A DNA stretch of 64,000 nucleotides, from assembly GCF_003111685.1 (NCBI RefSeq), contig NZ_CP022190.1, forward strand, positions 582,001-646,000. Direction: 5' to 3'. Numbering within the stretch: the first letter of the stretch is position 1; each line of letters opens with the position of its first letter. Positions 1 through 7,484 of this stretch are shown here, one piece after another. A model generated the notes under the pieces. That model saw only the letters and a list, made by a program, of their open reading frames with translations, searched no databases and had not been told where the DNA came from. Source of the stretch: Alloyangia pacifica. GTDB lineage: Bacteria > Pseudomonadota > Alphaproteobacteria > Rhodobacterales > Rhodobacteraceae. The position numbers and the translations under genes are program-made.

Positions 1-45
1 CAGGCCTTCCGGAATCTTCTTCAATTGTTCGCTCCACTCACTCAT
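1..45 (-). CDS. Possible partial gene, N-terminus only
   Basis: An ATG on the minus strand at 45 opens a frame that stays open for 15 codons to the window edge (MSEWSEQLKKIPEGL). There is no convincing ribosome-binding site upstream, and too little is visible to assign a family. It would be co-oriented with the hypothetical gene at 258-860, 212 bases away. It may be a spurious frame. Confidence 0.3.
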   Translation of the reverse strand, partial: MSEWSEQLKKIPEGL

Positions 46-257
46 CGATTGGAAACCAGTTTAGCATGCGAGTTTAGCCGATGTCAGCCCAAGGAAGGCT
101 GCAATGCAGCGTCCCGCGCTCAGACCAATGTTCGGTCTGGGCCGATCTAGCGGGCAGACCCACTCACCAGAACGTCCAGAACGCCGCTCCGCGGCAGGTC
201 TGCTCCGTGCCCGCTCCTGGCATTTCTCACAGCGACGCCGCGTGTTAATGCCTACTG

Positions 258-860
258 TCAGAGGCGACCGCCTTGCTCGTCCATTTCGCGTGCGTGAGAC
301 AGGATGCGCCGCACTTCGCTCCGAATGGGCTGAAATTCGAATTTTCTGCCAAGGAGCACGCAAATGCCATGCGTTGGATCGACCAGCTTGAAAATATGCC
401 CGATGGCTTCGTCGGCGAGCGCCTGGTCGTCTACTAACGGACTTGGGAAGAAGTACCCGGCTCGATCCTCAAGAAGGAAGCGGTCAAGGTCTTCGTCGAA
501 ATGCTCAAAGGCATTTCGCAGCTTGCGCCATTTCAGCGCTGATGCTTCATCAAGCGCGAAGGCACCTCGCAGCCGATCACCACGGGCGACTGCAAGTTGG
601 TTTTGCTTCTTCATTGGCCAGAAGAAGCGGGATAGCGCCCCCGCGTGGGTCAACGCCTCCTGAACAGTGGCGACGATCAATTCGGCCGGACAGGAGGCGG
701 CAACAGCCTCATCAAAGCGCTGGAACGCCGACTCCGATCGCTCGGCTGCATAGATTATGGAGTGGATGTAGAACGCTTCGTAGACGGGATAGATTCCCTG
801 GTACTGCTGCGCCATTTGTGCCTCTCTCTCCTTGAGCACATCTTCATCCAATTGCGCCAT
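258..860 (-). CDS. Hypothetical protein with a HEPN-like RNxxxH motif
   Basis: A 200-residue acidic, helix-rich soluble protein with no signal peptide or membrane segment. I start it at ATG 860 because a GGGAG lies about 7 bases upstream; in-frame starts at 866, 893 and 920 have poorer or no sites. Residues 115-120 read RNAFEH, which fits the R-x4-H pattern of HEPN nucleases with the favoured Asn after Arg, followed by FDEDLD. HEPN domains are common in toxins and defence proteins, so an RNase role is conceivable, but the motif is short and many helical proteins carry it by chance. It sits next to two insertion sequences in what looks like a mobile island. No partner antitoxin gene is visible. 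Confidence 0.6.
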   Translation of the reverse strand: MAQLDEDVLKEREAQMAQQYQGIYPVYEAFYIHSIIYAAERSESAFQRFDEAVAASCPAELIVATVQEALTHAGALSRFFWPMKKQNQLAVARGDRLRGAFALDEASALKWRKLRNAFEHFDEDLDRFLLEDRAGYFFPSPLVDDQALADEAIGHIFKLVDPTHGICVLLGRKFEFQPIRSEVRRILSHAREMDEQGGRL

Positions 861-1082
861 TTCCATACTCCCGATGCTTTCTGGTTGCACCATACTGTCA
901 ACGCCAGCTTTGTCCCACACTGCCTATGATCATACTGCGTAATGCCACCGATGGCAGGTTTGGGAAGCTGCGCCGCAGAAAAGCGCAGCCCGGCGAACGG
1001 CCGGTAATGGGATGTGCCGGCTGCTTCCCCCACCGTTGGGTTATCCTGCACTGGGATCATCCGCGCCAAAGGAGAAGCAGCC

Positions 1083-2148
1083 ATGTGTGCGAAGAAGACA
1101 GGAAGCATTGAAGACTTGGCGGTTGTCGGCATCGACATCGGCAAGGATACATTCCATCTGGTCGGATTCGACTGCTCGGGTCAGCTGGTTTTGCGCAAGC
1201 AGATCAAGCGGCTTGCGCTGGAGGCAACGTTCGAGAAGTTGCCGCAATGTGTGGTCGGGATGGAGGCTTGCCTCAGCGCCCATTTTGTCAGCCGAACGCT
1301 GCGGCGGATGGGGTTCGAGCCACGGATCATCCCGGCGATTTACGTGAAGCCGTTCAACAAGGGTCAGAAGAACGATTACAACGACGCCGAGGCGATCGCC
1401 GAAGCCGCTCTGCGGCCGAACCTGCGGACGGTGACGGAGAAGAGCCAGGACCAGCTCGACCTTCAGGCCCTGCACCGGGTGCGCGCGGCTGGTGTCGCGG
1501 CGCACGGCGACCATCAACCAGATCCGGGCCTTCCTGATCGAGCGGGGCATCACCGTCAGGTCGGGGCTGCGGGCGCTGAAGAATTCCTTTGAGACGATCC
1601 TCGAACAGCGGCGGGACGAGATCTCGCCCCGGATGCGAGGTATCCTGATCGGGCTTTACGGCGACTGGCTCTGGCTGGACAAACGGATCGAGGATGTCTC
1701 CGACGAGATCGAAGGGATCAGCCGAACCGAAGAGAACTGCGCCAACATCATGACAATACCCGGCATCGGGCCAATGATCTCGACGGCGATGGTTGCGGCC
1801 GTCGGCAAAGGCGAGGCATTCGACCGGGGGCGCGATTTCGCCGCCTGGGTTGGCTTGGTGCCCCGACAGTTCAGCACCGGCGGGCGAACGATCCTCGGCC
1901 GGATCACCAAACGCGGCAGCCGCTATCTGAGGATGCTGTTCGTGCAAGCTGCGAAAGTGATCATGATGCGCCCTCACCGATGGTCCGACTTCAGTTTCGG
2001 CCCGTGGCTGACCGAGGCAGTCGCCCGTATGCCGCGAAACAAGGCGGCCATCGCGCTTGCCAACAAGCTGGCTCGGACCGCCTGGAGCCTTCTGCGGCAC
2101 GGAACCCGGTTCGACGCCTCACGAGACGCGGCGATGGAAGCGATTTAA
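1083..2148 (+). pseudogene. IS110-family transposase, frameshifted
   Basis: Starts at ATG 1083 with AAGGAG just upstream. The N-terminal part (frame of 1083, to about 1484) carries the RuvC-like DEDD domain: GIDIGK, GMEAC and NDYNDAEAIA. The C-terminal part continues one frame over from about 1486 to the stop at 2148 and carries the Transposase_20 domain, including the IPGIG helix-hairpin and the serine-bearing region RGSRYLR. Joining HRVR with RLVSRRTATINQ needs the frame corrected at about 1485, by one extra base or a two-base deletion; relatives read RVRERLVS, which favours the deletion. IS110 elements are not known to need programmed frameshifting, so this copy is most likely dead. The first frame otherwise reads unrelated residues to a stop at 1592. 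Confidence 0.88.
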
Positions 2149-2238
2149 CGCCTTCCACAGCCACCAAGGAGTTCGCGATAGAGACGACAGCATGGAACGG
2201 AGAAGATACGCCCCCAGAGTCTGACGGCCCAAATGGTC

Positions 2239-2247
2239 ATTTTGGAC
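2239..2247. repeat. Target-site duplication, left copy
   Basis: ATTTTGGAC directly abuts the left inverted repeat of the IS5-type element and is repeated exactly at 3307-3315. Nine bases is the duplication size of the IS903 group. Confidence 0.93.
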
Positions 2248-2262
2248 GGCGTTGTTGCAGAA
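2248..2262 (+). repeat. Left terminal inverted repeat of the IS5-family element
   Basis: GGCGTTGTTGCAGAA, exactly complementary to 3292-3306. Identity between the two ends stops after base 15. Confidence 0.92.
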
Positions 2263-2313
2263 ATCTCATCGTGAAAGATTCACATCACGAATCCAAGCGG
2301 TTAGGCGGGCGTC

Positions 2314-3252
2314 ATGAGCAAGCCCAAGCCCAAGCCCGCCCGCTACCGCACGACGAACTGGTCCGCCTACAACGCTGCGCTGACGAAGCGCGGGTCTCTG
2401 CTGATCTGGCTGGACAAGGAGATGGCTTGGCACGCGCCGCATGAGGGCCGCCCCGGACGCCCGCCAGTCTTCTCGGATGCGGCGATCCAGTTCTGCCTGT
2501 CGATCAAGGTGCTATTCAAGCTGCCGCTCAGGCAGACTGCCGGGATGGTCGCAAGCCTCCTGCGCCTCGCCGGGCTGGACTGGCCCGTTCCAGACTTCTC
2601 CACGCTGTGCCGCCGACAGAAGACTCTTAAGGTGCAGATCCCCTATCGCCGTGCCGGCGGGCCGCTGAACCTGCTGGTGGACAGCACCGGCATCAAGTTC
2701 CTCGGCGATGGCGAATGGCAGGCCCGGAAGCACGGTTTGCAAGGCCGTCGCCAATGGCGCAAGGTCCATCTGGCCATGGACACCGCCACTTCCGACATCC
2801 GCGCGGTCGAGTTTACCCCCAGCCGGGAAGGCGACAGCCCCGTCCTGCCAGACCTGCTGGACCAGATCCCGGACGACGAAGACATCGGCACCGTGACCGC
2901 AGACGGCGCCTACGACACCCGCCGCTGCCATAGCGCCATCATCGCACACGGTGGCACTGCGATCATCCCGATCCGCAAGAACGGTCGGCCATGGAAAGAC
3001 GACTGCCCAGCTGCCCGGGCGCGCAACGAAACCCTGCGCGCCACACGTCACTATAGCAGGGCGTTCTGGAAGCGGTGGACCGGATACCATATCCGCAGCC
3101 GCGCCGAGGCCAGGATGCGATGCCTGAAGGCCTTCGGCGAGCGCATCGCCGCCAGAGACCCCGACCGCCAGACTGCCGAAATCCACATCCGCGTCGCCCT
3201 CATGAACCGCTTCAACGCCCTCGGCACAGCCGAGATCGTCCGCGTGACCTGA
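2314..3252 (+). CDS. IS5-family (IS903 group) DDE transposase
   Basis: A 312-residue full-length transposase. Catalytic residues are visible as LLVDSTGIK (first Asp), TADGAYDT (second Asp) and the Y-(2)-R-(3)-E signature in YHIRSRAEARMR (Glu). The basic, Lys/Pro-rich N-terminus (MSKPKPKPARYRTTNW) matches family members. It fills nearly the whole interval between the two inverted repeats and carries no frameshift or stop, so the element may be active. A degraded relative lies at 4024-4340. Confidence 0.95.
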   Translation: MSKPKPKPARYRTTNWSAYNAALTKRGSLLIWLDKEMAWHAPHEGRPGRPPVFSDAAIQFCLSIKVLFKLPLRQTAGMVASLLRLAGLDWPVPDFSTLCRRQKTLKVQIPYRRAGGPLNLLVDSTGIKFLGDGEWQARKHGLQGRRQWRKVHLAMDTATSDIRAVEFTPSREGDSPVLPDLLDQIPDDEDIGTVTADGAYDTRRCHSAIIAHGGTAIIPIRKNGRPWKDDCPAARARNETLRATRHYSRAFWKRWTGYHIRSRAEARMRCLKAFGERIAARDPDRQTAEIHIRVALMNRFNALGTAEIVRVT

Positions 3253-3291
3253 ACCTGACGGGGAAAGGGCCCCCCACGCCTCAGGACGCCG

Positions 3292-3306
3292 TTCTGCAAC
3301 AACGCC
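3292..3306 (-). repeat. Right terminal inverted repeat of the IS5-family element
   Basis: TTCTGCAACAACGCC, the exact reverse complement of the left end. Confidence 0.92.
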
Positions 3307-3315
3307 ATTTTGGAC
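3307..3315. repeat. Target-site duplication, right copy
   Basis: ATTTTGGAC, identical to 2239-2247. Removing the element and one copy restores a continuous sequence running from the IS110 transposase downstream region into 3316 onward. Confidence 0.93.
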
Positions 3316-3880
3316 CTTGCCGGTAATGAGACCACGGCGCGTGCGTAACCCCATCAAGGCCACGGCCCGCGAGCCGATCAACAGGCCGGATACATATGAG
3401 CGATTTCCGAAGTCGTGCCAAATTCTTGATTGCGAACAGCAGCCGGCACATACATATGGGCCGGTCACGTCTTGAATGGCGACCACTGGTCGTCCCTTCG
3501 CTATGTCGGCTTCCTGCGCTGAGCGGCCGGTGGGCGCTTCATGCCTGGTGCGGTCGACATGGGTGCATAAAGGCGCTTGCGAAACGTGGGACACTTCCTC
3601 TGTAGACCATTGATTCAGCTAGGCGCGCATCGCTCAAAAAATGGGTCACCTGCAGACTGATTTTATCGAGAAATTTCGGCTTTCTGCCAGCCGGTGTGGA
3701 ACTTAAATATTGATGTTCTCGGCTTGGTCTGGCTGGCAACAATAGGACTGTGATACTCGCGTTAAGGCTGTCCGGTAGTGTTTCCCAAGTTCGCGCTTCG
3801 TTTCGCTTTTGTCCGGCGTGTTCTGCTAGGGGTCTGGGAAACGGTTCTCCCGAGTGTTCATGTGCTTAGGATGCTTGTTT
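3316..3880. other. Gene-free stretch; probable distal end of the IS110 element, then island border
   Basis: No reading frame here looks real. The first part (about 3316-3480) continues the sequence interrupted by the IS5-type element and so is probably the non-coding right part of the IS110-family element. It contains two ACATATG-bearing segments, near 3391 and 3450. The outer end of the IS110 element cannot be fixed by eye because this family lacks usable inverted repeats. The remainder up to the tRNA fragment is more AT-rich than the window average, with no recognised feature. Confidence 0.4.
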
Positions 3881-3882
3881 CC

Positions 3883-3930
<48 letters not shown>

Positions 3931-4023
3931 TTTTCAATCACTTCGTAGCCTCTTGGTCTTAAGCTTCCCATTTTCGGGAATCTGGTTCCCGACGTCTGGG
4001 TAGCAGCAACACCGTCTCGCGGT

Positions 4024-4340
4024 TCATGTGCTTGACCTCCGCGCGTCTGGCGTGATGCTTCGACATGCGTCCTGACAGGTCGCCGAGCATTGCGTGAACA
4101 CGCTGGATGCCGCCGAACAACTCGGGGCTTCTGGCGACGGTGTTGGCGATGACTGTTGCGTTCGTCCTGCGCCGTCCGCGGTCAATTTGCCGATTGGCTC
4201 GGTCTCCGGAATCTGAGTCAGCAGGCCCGCCACCATGCCAGAGGTCTGGCGAAGCGGCAGGTTGAACGGGATCTTGATCGACAGGCAGCATTGTACGGCC
4301 ATATCGGAAACCACCACAGGCCGCCCGGGTCGTGGGGCTG
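4024..4340 (-). pseudogene. Eroded IS5-family transposase remnant
   Basis: Read on the minus strand, the sequence gives GRPVVVSDMAVQCCLSIK, then LPLRQTSGMVAGLL, which closely parallels the IS903-group transposase at 2314-3252 (GRPPVFSDAAIQFCLSIK, LPLRQTAGMVASLL). It then jumps directly to QIPETEPIGKLTADGAG, equivalent to QIPDDEDIGTVTADGAY about 120 residues further on in the intact protein. So a large internal segment containing the first catalytic Asp is deleted. What follows no longer matches. It is a separate older copy, not part of the intact element. The 155 bases after it show nothing else. Confidence 0.75.
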
Positions 4341-4495
4341 TGTTTCAGCAAGAGCTAGGAACTGTATCCCTCACTCGGCGAAGACCGGCTGGACCGGGGC
4401 TGCCGCACAGTACGCGATGGCCCCGGAACGCGGACATGCCGCTCGGCCTCAGAGCCGTTTCGCCCAGACCGACCCTCGCCGTCGTGCTGCCGGGA

Positions 4496-5773
4496 TCAGC
4501 GGTAGATCAGGGTCGGCAGCCACATGGTGACGCCCGGCACGAAGGTCACCAGAAGCAGCACCAGAACCAGCGGGATCAGGAAGGGCGCCGTCCCCGCGAG
4601 CGCGCGCTCGAAGGGGATGTTGGCGACCCGGCTCAGCACGTAAAGCACCATGCCCACAGGCGGCGTCAGTAGCCCGAGCATGAGGTTCAGCACCATGATC
4701 ACCCCGAAGTGCACCGGATCGACACCAAGCTGAACCGCCACCGGCAAAAGCACCGGCACGAGGATGGTGATCGCCGCCACGGTCTCCATGAAGCAGCCGA
4801 CGATCAGCAGCACGAGGTTGATCAGAATCAGGATCACCCACGGGTTGTCCGACGCCCCCAGAAGCAGGTTCGCGGCCATTTCCGGAACCCGGTTCGAGGT
4901 GAGGATCCACGCGAAGATCGACGCGGCGCCCACCACCAGCAGCACCACCGAGGTGGTCTCGATCGTGTCGTAGCTGACCCGGATCAGGCGGCGCAGGGTC
5001 AGCGTGCGGTAGACCACGGCCCCGAGGAAGATCGCATAGGCGCAGGCGGCCACCGCGGCCTCGGTCGGGGTGAAAGCCCCGGTGAGGATGCCGCCGACGA
5101 TGATCACCGGCGTCAGCAGCGACAGGAAGGCGCGCTTGAAGCTGATGGCGAGGATGCGAATGGCGAAGGGCTGGTCACGCTTGAAGCCGTCGCGGCGGGC
5201 GAAATAGGCCACCATGAGCATCAGCGCCACGGCCATGACCAGCCCGGGAATGAAGCCCGCGGCGAAAAGCTGGCCGATCGAGGCGCTGGCGACCACGCCG
5301 TAGATCACCATCGGCAGCGAGGGCGGGATGATCGGGCCGATGGTCGACGAGGCCGCGGTGATGCCGACGGCGAAGTCGGTCTTGTAGCCCGCATCGCGCA
5401 TCGCCTTGATCTCGATCGCGCCAAGCCCACCGGCGTCGGCCACCGCCGCGCCGGACATGCCCGCGAAGATCACCGAGGCGCCGACGTTCACATGGCCGAG
5501 CCCGCCGCGCATCCAGCCCACGAGCGACAGCGCGAAGTTGAAGATCCGCTCGGTGATCCCGGCGGTGTTCATCAGGTTGCCGGCGAGGATGAAGAAGGGC
5601 ACGGCGAGCAGCGGGAAGCTGTCGACGCCGTTCACCATGCGATGCGCCACCACCATCGGCGGCACGGTGCCCGACAGGATGAAGGCGAGCGACGCCCCCG
5701 CCAGCGCGATGGCGACCGGCACGCCGATGAGGATCAGCACGAAGAGCAGGACGAAGAGAAGTGCGATTGTCAT
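4496..5773 (-). CDS. dctM: TRAP transporter large permease (DctM)
   Basis: A 425-residue polytopic membrane protein of the DctM family, the ion-coupled channel subunit of a tripartite ATP-independent periplasmic transporter. About a dozen hydrophobic segments are visible. Family landmarks include FAGMSGAAVADAGGLGAIEIKAM, GPIIPPSLPMVIYG, FTPTEAA and NLMLGLLTPPVGM. It is the last gene of an operon read right to left, 9 bases after the small permease. The substrate cannot be read from this subunit, but the neighbouring dehydrogenase fusion suggests a hydroxy- or keto-acid. Confidence 0.95.
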   Translation of the reverse strand: MTIALLFVLLFVLILIGVPVAIALAGASLAFILSGTVPPMVVAHRMVNGVDSFPLLAVPFFILAGNLMNTAGITERIFNFALSLVGWMRGGLGHVNVGASVIFAGMSGAAVADAGGLGAIEIKAMRDAGYKTDFAVGITAASSTIGPIIPPSLPMVIYGVVASASIGQLFAAGFIPGLVMAVALMLMVAYFARRDGFKRDQPFAIRILAISFKRAFLSLLTPVIIVGGILTGAFTPTEAAVAACAYAIFLGAVVYRTLTLRRLIRVSYDTIETTSVVLLVVGAASIFAWILTSNRVPEMAANLLLGASDNPWVILILINLVLLIVGCFMETVAAITILVPVLLPVAVQLGVDPVHFGVIMVLNLMLGLLTPPVGMVLYVLSRVANIPFERALAGTAPFLIPLVLVLLLVTFVPGVTMWLPTLIYR

Positions 5774-5782
5774 GTCCGGGTC

Positions 5783-6391
5783 CTAGTCGATGGCGCGGGT
5801 TTCATCCGCGTGGGCTTCGGGATCGATGAGCCGGCTGGTGCCACTGGTCAGGTGCCGCACGCCGTTGATCGCGGAATGGATCGCCATGCCCGCGAAGCAG
5901 AGCGCGACAAACCAGTAGACATAGGATTTGGGCACGTCGATCGAGACCATCATGCCCCCGGTGCGGGTGGCCAACTGGCCCGAGAGCCAGGCGAGCGTCG
6001 CAAAGAAACCGGTGGTGATGAGGTCGATCACGCCCTGCATCAGCCGGCGCAGCGGGCGGGGCACCCAGCGGTAGAGGAACTCCACCGCGATATGGCTGTG
6101 CTTGCGCGCCGCCATCACCGATCCGGCGAAGGTCACGGCGATCAGCAGGTAGCGGGCGATCTCCTCGGTCCAGCCCAGCGAGTCGTTCAGCACGTAGCGG
6201 GTGAAGAACTGCAGGAAGACCACGCCGGCCAGCACCCAGAACAGGGCCAGCACAAGCGCATCCTGCCAGCGGATGTCGGAAAGGTCGATCTCCTGCGCGT
6301 CCTCTTCGGCGAGGTGCAGGGTGAAATCCTCGGGGCCGGTTTCGGGGCCGGACATCGGGCGCGTCTTGCCCGGGTCGGTATCGTCATGCAT
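5783..6391 (-). CDS. dctQ: TRAP transporter small permease (DctQ)
   Basis: A 202-residue protein with four predicted membrane helices and the small-permease signatures EEIARYLLIAVTFAGSVMAARKHSHIAVEF. It is slightly longer than typical DctQ proteins because of a 40-residue acidic N-terminal tail before the first helix. It acts with DctM in the inner membrane and sits between the binding protein (65 bases upstream) and DctM. Confidence 0.92.
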   Translation of the reverse strand: MHDDTDPGKTRPMSGPETGPEDFTLHLAEEDAQEIDLSDIRWQDALVLALFWVLAGVVFLQFFTRYVLNDSLGWTEEIARYLLIAVTFAGSVMAARKHSHIAVEFLYRWVPRPLRRLMQGVIDLITTGFFATLAWLSGQLATRTGGMMVSIDVPKSYVYWFVALCFAGMAIHSAINGVRHLTSGTSRLIDPEAHADETRAID

Positions 6392-6456
6392 GGGGGCGCC
6401 TCGTCTGAGGGTCGGTGGGCCGGGGGCGGCGCGACGGCCGCCCCCGGCGCGACGGA

Positions 6457-7446
6457 TTACTGGCCGATGGCCTGCAGGCGGTCATAGGTCTCCTGATCCC
6501 AGGTCGCCATGTCGCCGTTGTGCACCGCCTTCACCGCCTCGATGAATGGGCCGCGATCCACCTCGTTGACCGTCACCCCTTCGTCGACGAACCACTGCTT
6601 GAGGTTGTTCTCGGCCTCGATCACCTGCTCGGTTGCGCAGGTCGCGGTGTCGTCCAGCACCTGCTCGAGCGCCGCCTGGTCCTCTTCCGAGAGGCTCGTC
6701 CAGGTCGGGCCGCCGACGATGGTCAGCAGCGCGTCGGTGATGTGGCCGGTGAGGTTGATGTCGGACTGCACCTCGTAGAACTTCTTGGCCTGGATCGTCG
6801 GCAGCGGGTTCTCCTGCGCGTCGACGGTGCCCTGCTGCAGCGCGAGATAGACCTCGGCAAAGGCGATCGGCGTCGGGTTGGCGCCGGTGGCTTTCGGGAA
6901 CATCATGTAGAGCGGCGCGTTCGGCACGCGGATCTTCAGCCCCTTCATGTCTGCCGGGGCCAGGATCGGCTTGTTCGAGGTCACGTGACGCTGCCCGTAA
7001 TAGGTAAGCGAGGTCACGTGGTTGCCGGTGGCATCGGCGTAGCCCTGGGTCAGCTCGTCGAAGAGATCGGACGTGCGGTAGGCATCCCAATGCGCGTAGT
7101 CGCGGAACATGAAGGGCGCGCCGCCGATCGCGAGCGGGCCGTAGTAGCGCCCGGCAAAGAGCTGGCCGGTGTAAATGATGTCGACGGTGCCGAGGCTGAG
7201 CCCCTCGTTGATGTCCGACTCCTTGCCCAGCGTCGAGGCCGGGAAGACCTCGATGCCGAGCCGGTTGTCGGTGGCCGCCGTCAGCGCGTCATTCGCCGCC
7301 ACCGCGCAGGTGTGATAGGGCTCGGCGGTCTCATAGACATGCGCGAACTTGAGCACCCGCTCGGCCTGCGCCGACGCGGGCAGCGCCGCTCCCAAAGCGA
7401 TCGCCGCCGTTGTTAGGAATGCCAGTGTCTTCGTAATCCGGGTCAT
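6457..7446 (-). CDS. dctP: TRAP transporter periplasmic solute-binding protein (DctP)
   Basis: A 329-residue secreted protein. I start it at ATG 7446, which has GGGAGGAG upstream and opens a Sec signal peptide (MTRITKTLAF...ALPASAQA). The frame is open further upstream, but that part is non-homologous. KFAHV near the mature N-terminus and GLKIRVPN, whose Arg binds the substrate carboxylate in DctP proteins, are present, as is the LALQQGTVDAQENP segment. It follows the GntR-dehydrogenase fusion by 38 bases and precedes dctQ and dctM, so the four genes form one operon. Confidence 0.94.
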   Translation of the reverse strand: MTRITKTLAFLTTAAIALGAALPASAQAERVLKFAHVYETAEPYHTCAVAANDALTAATDNRLGIEVFPASTLGKESDINEGLSLGTVDIIYTGQLFAGRYYGPLAIGGAPFMFRDYAHWDAYRTSDLFDELTQGYADATGNHVTSLTYYGQRHVTSNKPILAPADMKGLKIRVPNAPLYMMFPKATGANPTPIAFAEVYLALQQGTVDAQENPLPTIQAKKFYEVQSDINLTGHITDALLTIVGGPTWTSLSEEDQAALEQVLDDTATCATEQVIEAENNLKQWFVDEGVTVNEVDRGPFIEAVKAVHNGDMATWDQETYDRLQAIGQ

Positions 7447-7484
7447 TTGGTTCTCCTCCCTAAATTCCCAAAACTTTGGTCTTT

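Larger units (their letters stand above)
2248..3306 (+). mobile_element. Complete IS5-family (IS903 group) insertion sequence
   Basis: A 1059-base element bounded by 15-base perfect inverted repeats (GGCGTTGTTGCAGAA, 2248-2262, and its complement at 3292-3306) and flanked by a perfect 9-base duplication. It encodes one intact 312-residue transposase. Size, terminal repeat, duplication length and transposase all agree with the IS903 group of IS5. It lies 100 bases past the stop of the IS110 transposase, so it probably landed in the non-coding end of that element. Undamaged ends and target duplication indicate a recent insertion. Confidence 0.93.

Noticed and set aside
1492..1592. Programmed ribosomal frameshift in the IS110 transposase
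   Set aside because: No slippery A or T run lies at the frame change (about 1485), and IS110-family transposases are normally made from one frame. Mutation is the simpler reading.
4709..6487. 592-codon plus-strand open frame opposite the TRAP permease genes
   Set aside because: It is the antisense of dctM and dctQ, with a His/Asp/Arg-rich low-complexity translation, no ribosome-binding site and no domains. Long antisense frames are common in GC-rich DNA, as are those at 7476-9248, 53209-55620 and 26405-27979.
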